A stretch of 19,778 nucleotides of DNA, taken from the NCBI GenBank assembly GCA_964620345.1, contig CAZUHK010000033.1, positions 1 through 19,778 of the forward strand, given 5' to 3'. The notes under the pieces were generated by a model. The model was not told the origin of the DNA and searched no databases. It was given only the letters and a program-made list of their open reading frames with translations. Numbering within the stretch: position 1 is the first letter of the stretch; every line of letters begins with the position of its first letter. The DNA comes from CAZUHK01 sp964620345. GTDB taxonomy: Bacteria; Planctomycetota; Phycisphaerae; Phycisphaerales; Zrk34. Shown piece after piece: positions 16,201 through 19,778 of the stretch. The position numbers and the translations under genes are program-made.

Positions 16201-16606
16201 CGGTCAGGTGGCCGACGTTCACTACCGCCTGGTTGCCGAAGTAAATGCCCGCGGGGTTGACCAGGTAAACCTGCCCGTTGGACAGCAGCCGCCCGTCGAT
16301 CCGCGTGACGTTGCCGTCGAGCACGCGGTTGAGCACGCGCGCGTTGACATTCGGCTGGACGAACCGCACCGTCTCGTGGCCGGCGATGTTGAACGATTGG
16401 TAATCGATGATCGCGTTGTTGGCCGCGTGGATCGTGGTGGTCGCTCCGGCCTGGTCGATCGTCACGTCGCCGGCCTGGACCGACGCGCCCTGCGGCGCGG
16501 CCAGCAGCGACGGCGCCGCCAGGTGGATCAACAGCGACACGCACGCCAGCAGCGTCAGCACCAACCGACCCGTCGAACAATCCATTCCGCGGTGTGATTC
16601 AGACAT
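10220..16606 (-). CDS. Two-partner secretion exoprotein (TpsA, FHA-like beta-strand repeat protein)
   Basis: A 2128-residue secreted or surface-anchored beta-helix protein, probably an adhesin. Residues 1-37 form a long signal peptide with a hydrophobic core ending LLAAP. The TPS (haemagglutinin activity) domain spans about 38-290: ARVLNRVLDGN, TRIDGRLLSNGQVYLVNPAGI (Asn117-Ile121, a variant of the usual NPNGI) and LTAAAGTITNSDF. The LLIDPKDI motif that often follows this domain is at 337-344. The long passenger is made of Gly/Asp/Thr-rich strands with three related modules at 591, 915 and 1242. I see no Cys after residue 22. The C-terminal 150 or so residues switch to a charged helical composition. 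ATG 16606 is supported by GGGAG 8 bases upstream. It lies 64 bases after its transporter gene. No C-terminal toxin, VENN motif or immunity gene is evident, so contact-dependent inhibition is unlikely. Confidence 0.93.
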   Translation of the reverse strand: MSESHRGMDCSTGRLVLTLLACVSLLIHLAAPSLLAAPQGASVQAGDVTIDQAGATTTIHAANNAIIDYQSFNIAGHETVRFVQPNVNARVLNRVLDGNVTRIDGRLLSNGQVYLVNPAGIYFGNQAVVNVGHLTAAAGTITNSDFLANADRFTQVTGSVINTGTIEGRAIALIGNHVANRGQIVAPEGLVTLAAGETVYLARQNGGLMVQLEGGADDGTAAVENTGTIDAPRGAVNLGASDVYTLAARHSGTIKADQVNITADGGAAQIDGTIDAANPTGTGGKVIVMADHTALYESGVIDVSGEIGGFVELSARMSLAIDGVVNRIGTGGTHGTLLIDPKDIIVMIGGGGTVDQSFSDDPTLTVTIDPATIVAALNGGDVVLQANNDITLKDAIDASGNSLPGNLSLEAGRSILIQSDITLRGSFEAKANRTFANGVVDAQRMAGAAVVTMDPGTTIDTTAGGGRIEISVNGGWGLTEFTSGDITLANLLAGGDIEIVQEGRTAGSGIVFLAGSPFVPTVSTGLGSIEASAGDINQQNTTGGITVGGLMQSVDEDIELFAPGTIAINPGGGIAITGGGEIELWADTIAMADGSSIGTAGGDVGVIADNDVTISQINVFGDNDDAINVVAINGGIFDAGDADPLFNGGADLNSFDGEVRYDVGADMLAANGIGQGANGGIETNIPYLTTQTDDTAQALNPLDDIMSFGLDAGAGAIAIDSAFATLSDTDGRYDIIADTVNISLGGSIVDGGVPDNHPSANSSAVDFKLANAAGSTFNISGANDAMINAAPIDVTVSDGNTGRRVSTTGSITIDSTPVNQTDPLSLEADGDIHIAIRVTTTGDSSDIDLETGGLLTIDRGVTASGAGSDIDARAAGGVDINVASGGLFDRLTTTSGDIYVDAFDLFDPAQPGFDMEDSTLIDAGSGRVEIFGAGDLTIAHLATTNAQRDAIELFSLFGGTRDAGDTDVDLLAPNGGVEVETVTGFGVAVDPLESQIARFDASNQTSGDVALDNIGDLTIDGIVNFAPGRATQIDAASAITLDDVVISNNGTVMLAATESILLNDVILFADTVTVQAATTGTGTLSWGESPEGIAADTIVLIAGDGPGGAASARVDARTNQPFFVNAALDGAPIAYQHTQDASLAPMVADAADPEQFRLTGSIAGVGLTYESIDGGLAITDDGSNPGAALVANAPSGDVTLNGVLIGSSIDVTAGNTIAIAALITATDPADAVNLDAAHAIVMADGSVIDGGASNVDLLAGPGGIFLSQIATASNDPAAIFLASAGPVLDVGDADPLANGGADLHAPNGNVMVNAGASDIGSALDAIEVNVATPTIGNFMTTGNVFVDFGDDALVIDTPVDNANDDTVQMFTSAGTITVDATINTSGDNSGIVLNSSGGGVDVNQALTTGGMNSSISIGAAQDITIDALVQASGAGSDVNLTADGDVSVTPTGTVSSTQGAVMILADANDDNAGGTVTVDGTIAAPIVDIQARGLTHNASDIDAGAGGRVTIVGQDDQPMHLGATHDAGTDIFEIEQSVLDIITAAVLHIVGADTAGGIEVLTSIMQSNVDTLRLSSAAAVTTAPGASITANKLAVDAVGGIDLETIVSDLAAQTAFGGIGVSNSGDVRITTVDGVNGLTAFGEDADVFIEAFSSITGSGPVSVPDGSFEAFASGDIDLTGVFSVGGDATFAVEGGSIKVADPASSFGGAVDFQGGESDPADITFQAGSPVTFDGFTAAGDVTITVPAMNMTTQLESTGGDMTFNGDLVLSGSDWTVNGRVNSDAAATPRRLTVNTFGSGTTRFVGTVGAGANDVLDSDIPTGTVGGDDLPLFRLETNADGQTIIQAVAIILQGSSAQFDNPARITNDLEITELGGGDVTFGNTLDGSPGANPSLTINQSMGGNVNFNNTVGGDAPLNNMTVNTSGGQANVNGDVTTSGSQDWNTPVNAADDTTLTGTDVNLNEGTTGAPPQVIEVASASASDTNVAELLPGGSGGTDAGEQIGQTSALAELLADNGIDVPTAMRGSSSARVVQRAADDYLLDQPLGAAFNARGFVNDLARRANRQALFTLIAARDVLEQIAGSDLPDAMKADLRRRVIEQMKPTGITTGEFMDVLDALPRDGAVALAS
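12662..14836 (-). repeat. Three homologous modules about 325 residues apart in the exoprotein
   Basis: Modules of about 73 residues begin at residues 591, 915 and 1242 (bases 14836, 13864 and 12883, read on the minus strand). They open MADGSSIGTAGG, MEDSTLIDAGSG and MADGSVIDGGAS. All three then align without gaps for 50 residues to FDAGDAD, RDAGDTD and LDVGDAD, with the DxGD at offset 48-51. The first and third continue PLFNGGADL and PLANGGADL. A shared SQI or AHL turn lies at offset 25-27. The spacings of 324 and 327 residues suggest duplication of a larger unit whose intervening parts have diverged. Confidence 0.8.
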
Positions 16607-16614
16607 GCTCAGGA

Positions 16615-16619
16615 CTCCC
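16615..16619 (-). promoter_or_regulatory. Shine-Dalgarno of the exoprotein gene
   Basis: On the minus strand this reads GGGAG, 8 bases before ATG 16606. It fixes the start at residue 1 rather than the internal Met8. The 64-base spacer between transporter and exoprotein genes (16607-16670) shows no strong hairpin, consistent with one transcript. Confidence 0.65.
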
Positions 16620-16670
16620 GTGATTCATCTTCATCCAACGCTCGTTCCCGACCGATCATGTTAGCCCGCG

Positions 16671-18557
16671 TCAATAAGCGAAAGTGGCGGCGATGTGGAA
16701 GCGGTTGTCGCCGGCGTCGACCTCGTCGGCGGCGCTGAGCGCGATGCCCCATTCCACGCGCACGTTGAAGTTCCGCTTGAACCAGAGCTCCACGCCCGCG
16801 CCGGTGCCGACCAGGTCGTTGGTCATCTCGCCGGGTGTGTCGCGGTTAGTCGAGACGTGGGCGTAGTCCACAAACGCCTTGAGGATCAGGTCCCAGTCCG
16901 GCCGGCCGCGCGGCGCGGGCGGGCGCGCGCGGAAGTCATGGCCGAACAGTTGTGTCGGCTCGGGCCGGGGCGAAAGCACGCGCGGCAGGTGGAAGCGGTA
17001 CTCGCCGGAGACGATCACCGCGTTGTCGCCGACGGTCGTCGATTCATCGTACCCGCGCACGGTGTAGAACCCGCCGGCGGTGATCTGGGCCTGGGGGATC
17101 GCGCGGCGGTCGTTGAACACGTGCTGGCCGCGGACCGACGCGACGATCTCGTGAGCGAGCGTCGAGCTGCCGGGCGTGGTCAGATCCTCCCACGCCGACC
17201 GGTTGAGCAGCGGCTCGAGGTACACCGAGGCCGAGGCGTTGAACGAGAGGATCAGCCACGCCGCGTCGACCGCGGCCCGGCCCAGCCGCGAGGCGTCGGC
17301 CGCGTCGGTGCCGGCCAGGTCGTCCAGGTTCCAGTCGAACATCATCGATCCGAACAGCGCGCTGGTCTCGGTCACCCGCTGGCTGCGGGCACCGACGCGC
17401 GGGCGGATGAATTGCTCCTGGCCTTCGAGCGTGGGCATGAACAGCTCGTTGGAAACTTCGATGTCCTGGTACTGGGCCCCGGCGACCAGGTCGATGAACC
17501 ACTGGCCGCGCTGGAAGATGTTGTACGCCAGCTCGCCGCCGGCCGACCAGCTTTCGCCCGAGAAGTTCGCCCCGGCGAAGCCCACGTCCGACGCGACGAA
17601 CTCGCTGTAGCTGGCGAACACCTTCGCCCGCAGCCGCGGGTCGAACAGGACAAACTCGTAGCTGCCGCTGACCGCGTGCGTGTCCTCGAAGCCCGCGGTG
17701 GAGTAGGTCAGATTGAAAATGTCATCGCGGCCGGTCAGTTGGTAGTGGGTGAAGCCAAACTGCTGTCGCCACTGGGCGGTCTGGTCGGTGCCGGTGTTGC
17801 TGATGGTGGCATAGATCGTCCAGGGCTTGTTTTCCTGCACGAGGTAGTTGAGGGCCAGCGCGTCGGGCGTGTCGGCCGCGGCGACGGCGGCATCGACCTG
17901 CCGGCCGGGGTGGCGGGAGAGAAACCTCGCGTATTCCTCCACGGCCGAAGTCGCCAGCAGCCCGCCGGGCTGCACGGGCGAGCGCGCGGCCATGGCGCGG
18001 TGGGCGGGGTGATCGGGCGCATCACCCTCGAACCGGTCGCCCGCGGCGCGCGTGCCGACCGTGGTGATCGGCAGTGCCCGAACGATCATCACCATTGTCT
18101 GATCGTCGGCATCGCGGATGTCGTTGCCCTGGGCGTCGACCTGGTCGGAGCCGAGCTCGACCAGCACGCCGCCGTGGCCCGCGTCGTTGTACGCCCGGAC
18201 GATCGCTTGGCTGATCGCCCGCACGGCGCTGGCACGCATCGGTGCGTTCGGCAACGCATCGAGCGTGCTGAGCGTGACCTCGCGATTGGCCTTGGCCATC
18301 TCGTCCCCAGCCGCGGCGAAGCTCTCGCCGGTGTACGCAAGCGTGAGCGTGATCCGATCGAGCGGGAGGGTCGCCAGGCCATCGGTGGCGACGCGCAGGT
18401 CGATCCGGCGGATCGGATACATGCGTGTCTCAACCGGCGGGGCGTCGGATGGCGCGTCACCGTCTTCCGCGGGCGCGTCGGCCGGCGCCGGCTCGGCCAT
18501 CGCAGCCAAAGGCGCCGCGACCAGAAGCAGGCCCAGCGTAACCCCTATCGTTCTCAT
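16671..18557 (-). CDS. Two-partner secretion transporter (TpsB, ShlB/FhaC/HecB family)
   Basis: An outer-membrane pore that exports the adjacent exoprotein. The 628-residue product starts with a clear signal peptide (MRTIGVTLGLLLVAAPLAAMA), then an acidic Ala/Pro-rich linker. Two POTRA-like regions (about 40-140 and 150-245) follow, showing strand-helix patterns such as YPIRRIDLRV and the VEEYARFLSRHPGRQVDAAV helix. A C-terminal beta-barrel occupies about 250-628, with alternating aromatic and polar strands, ending in HIAATFAY, a typical outer-membrane protein terminus with an aromatic last residue. VRGYDE at 500-505 matches the conserved VRGY motif of loop L6 in this family. Start ATG 18557 is chosen for the signal peptide; an in-frame codon at 18614 would put 19 non-signal residues in front. 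The transporter-then-exoprotein order is standard for TPS operons. Signal and POTRA sequence is divergent from proteobacterial FhaC. Confidence 0.9.
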   Translation of the reverse strand: MRTIGVTLGLLLVAAPLAAMAEPAPADAPAEDGDAPSDAPPVETRMYPIRRIDLRVATDGLATLPLDRITLTLAYTGESFAAAGDEMAKANREVTLSTLDALPNAPMRASAVRAISQAIVRAYNDAGHGGVLVELGSDQVDAQGNDIRDADDQTMVMIVRALPITTVGTRAAGDRFEGDAPDHPAHRAMAARSPVQPGGLLATSAVEEYARFLSRHPGRQVDAAVAAADTPDALALNYLVQENKPWTIYATISNTGTDQTAQWRQQFGFTHYQLTGRDDIFNLTYSTAGFEDTHAVSGSYEFVLFDPRLRAKVFASYSEFVASDVGFAGANFSGESWSAGGELAYNIFQRGQWFIDLVAGAQYQDIEVSNELFMPTLEGQEQFIRPRVGARSQRVTETSALFGSMMFDWNLDDLAGTDAADASRLGRAAVDAAWLILSFNASASVYLEPLLNRSAWEDLTTPGSSTLAHEIVASVRGQHVFNDRRAIPQAQITAGGFYTVRGYDESTTVGDNAVIVSGEYRFHLPRVLSPRPEPTQLFGHDFRARPPAPRGRPDWDLILKAFVDYAHVSTNRDTPGEMTNDLVGTGAGVELWFKRNFNVRVEWGIALSAADEVDAGDNRFHIAATFAY

Positions 18558-18753
18558 TGCATCTATCAAGTGCGTTCCCCATAGTCGGTTGCCCCTCCCG
18601 CGAGCGGCGGACAATTGTTTACCGCCCGCTTGGGTCGTCGCAGTTTACTCGCATCGTGCCGATGATGCGACGATTGCCCCACAATCACCTTGCCTGCGGG
18701 GGGCGGGACTCGATACGCTTGTCGGTTTGGCAAAGCCCATCGGAGTGATCGCC
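18558..18753. promoter_or_regulatory. Divergent control region with imperfect inverted repeat
   Basis: This region between the secretion operon and the LpxR-like gene must contain promoters for both. An imperfect inverted repeat spans 18602-18631: arms AGCGGCGG and CCGCCCGCT (one bulged base) flank ACAATTGT, itself a perfect 8-base palindrome (18611-18618). It could be an operator or an RNA hairpin. On the plus strand TTGCCT (18690-18695) and TACGCT (18714-18719) are 18 bases apart and could be a weak sigma-70-type promoter for the LpxR-like gene. On the minus strand TAAACT (18647-18642) is -10-like without a matching -35. Confidence 0.4.
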
Positions 18754-19778
18754 ATGAAGCATTATCTCGGGGTGTGTCTGGCATTGGGCTGGCTGGCGGC
18801 GGCGCCGGTAGCCGGTCAGGTTCAGGACGCGGCCAAGGGCGTGCTGGCCCAGGTGCTCGACGGGTCGCAAAACGTCGCGATCAACCTGCACTGGGAAAAT
18901 GACTCACGCGGGTTTCGGCTGGTTGACGATTCGGACCGCTACTACACCAACGGCGCGGGCTTTTCGATCGCCTGGCAGCCGGAGTTTGCCGACACGATCG
19001 CGGCACACCTGCCGTTCGCCGATCAGTTCGGCACGCCCGACCGCACGGCGTTCGGCATCCACGTGGGCCAGCACATCTACACGCCGCAAGACACACTCAT
19101 CGCCGCTCGCCAGCCCAACGATCGACCGTGGGCGGGCTACCTGTACGGCGGGGCGTTCGTCGAGCGCATCGCCGGCAACACCATGGATCAGTTTCGTTTC
19201 GACATCGGCATCGTCGGGCCTTCGTCCCTGGCCGAAGAGGCGCAGGACGGCGTGCACGAGCTGATCGGCGACGATCCGCCGGCCGGCTGGGACAACCAAC
19301 TCCGCGATGAACTGGTCTTCAACGCATACCTGAGGAAGAAGTGGCGTTTCGACCTGGCGAGCTTCAACGTCGGCGAGGTGCCGCTGGACCTGCAGGTCAT
19401 CCCGAAGGTTGGCGGGGCGCTGGGCACGGTGTTCCGCCGAGCCGAGGGCGGGGCCATGCTCCGACTGGGCTATGGCCTGCCCGATGACTTCGGCCCGTCG
19501 CGGCTCAACGAGCCGACCGGCCCGCCCGGTGCCCGGCGCGATGGATTGAGCATCTACGGCTTTGTCGATGTGACCGGCCGCGTCGTCGAGCACAACATCT
19601 TCCTCGACGGCAACAACTATCGCTCGTCCTCAAGCGTCGACAAGAACAACCTCGTCGGCGAGTTGTGGGCCGGCATCTCCCTGGCCTGGCGCTGGAAGCA
19701 GTTCGACCTGGAGCTGACCTACTCCCAGACCGTGCAGACCGAGGAGTTTGAGAACCAAGATGGCATCCACGTCTTCGG
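18754..19778 (+). CDS. lpxR: LpxR-family lipid A deacylase (3' partial)
   Basis: An outer-membrane beta-barrel of the LpxR/DUF2219 family. In Salmonella and Helicobacter, LpxR removes the 3'-acyloxyacyl group of lipid A. The frame from ATG 18754 is open to the end of the window (341 codons), so the stop is outside, but the typical family length is nearly reached. A signal peptide (about 1-21, ending APVAGQ) precedes the family motifs: HWENDSRGF with the Asn49-Asp50 pair that matches the LpxR active-site Asn-Asp, DRYYTNGAGFSIAW, GQHIYTPQDT, DRPWAGYLYGG, and GVHELIGDDPPAGWDNQL, whose His168 matches the catalytic His. It continues with IFLDGNNYRSSSSVDKN and a late EFENQ segment. GGAG at 18742-18745 lies 8 bases before the ATG. 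It is transcribed away from the secretion operon. Confidence 0.92.
   Translation, partial: MKHYLGVCLALGWLAAAPVAGQVQDAAKGVLAQVLDGSQNVAINLHWENDSRGFRLVDDSDRYYTNGAGFSIAWQPEFADTIAAHLPFADQFGTPDRTAFGIHVGQHIYTPQDTLIAARQPNDRPWAGYLYGGAFVERIAGNTMDQFRFDIGIVGPSSLAEEAQDGVHELIGDDPPAGWDNQLRDELVFNAYLRKKWRFDLASFNVGEVPLDLQVIPKVGGALGTVFRRAEGGAMLRLGYGLPDDFGPSRLNEPTGPPGARRDGLSIYGFVDVTGRVVEHNIFLDGNNYRSSSSVDKNNLVGELWAGISLAWRWKQFDLELTYSQTVQTEEFENQDGIHVF

Noticed and set aside
10096..16606. Exoprotein as a contact-dependent inhibition CdiA-type toxin
   Set aside because: No VENN-like boundary or C-terminal toxin domain was seen, and only 124 bases without a credible immunity gene follow the stop codon.

Overview
The window is GC-rich, densely coded chromosomal DNA from a Gram-negative-type bacterium. 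It most resembles a planctomycete, perhaps class Phycisphaerae. That placement is an inference from three things: the style of the surface proteins (a very long two-partner-secretion exoprotein built of beta-strand repeats, and a Pro-rich lipoprotein with a C-terminal domain I associate with planctomycetes), a TIR-transmembrane-TPR protein, and compact ATGA-overlapping housekeeping genes. No rRNA, tRNA, CRISPR array, insertion sequence or phage gene was seen.

Left part (1-7292). A ThiF/MoeB-type adenylyltransferase (5' end cut by the window) and an Axe2-like SGNH hydrolase lie on the + strand. They meet a seven-gene minus-strand cluster head-on, with the stop codons overlapping. Read in its own direction the cluster is ispF (isoprenoid precursor synthesis), holA (DNA polymerase III delta), a proline-rich predicted lipoprotein of unknown function, pyrR, pyrB (pyrimidine synthesis), gmk (guanylate kinase) and nnrE (NAD(P)HX epimerase). 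Gaps are 3, 72, 19, 15, -4 and -4 bases, so most of it looks co-transcribed, and the last three genes are probably translationally coupled.

Middle (7293-10219). A divergent intergenic region leads to an 881-residue protein: an N-terminal TIR domain with the catalytic-type Glu, one membrane helix, and a C-terminal array of twelve TPR-like repeats in an almost perfect 48-residue register. It stands alone, with no recognisable defence partner beside it. A 124-base convergent gap follows.

Right part (10220-19778). A minus-strand two-partner secretion operon encodes a FhaC/ShlB-type outer-membrane transporter followed, 64 bases later, by its 2128-residue exoprotein. The exoprotein contains three related modules spaced about 325 residues apart and ends in a helical, charged C-terminal region unlike the rest. 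Divergent from the operon, across 196 bases holding an imperfect inverted repeat, is an LpxR-family lipid A deacylase that runs off the window end. Together these genes point to an outer membrane with lipid A and a large surface or secreted adhesin.

No clearly new multi-gene system was found. The most worthwhile leads are the exoprotein's internal repeats and C-terminal domain, the TIR-TPR protein, and the lipoprotein embedded in the housekeeping cluster.
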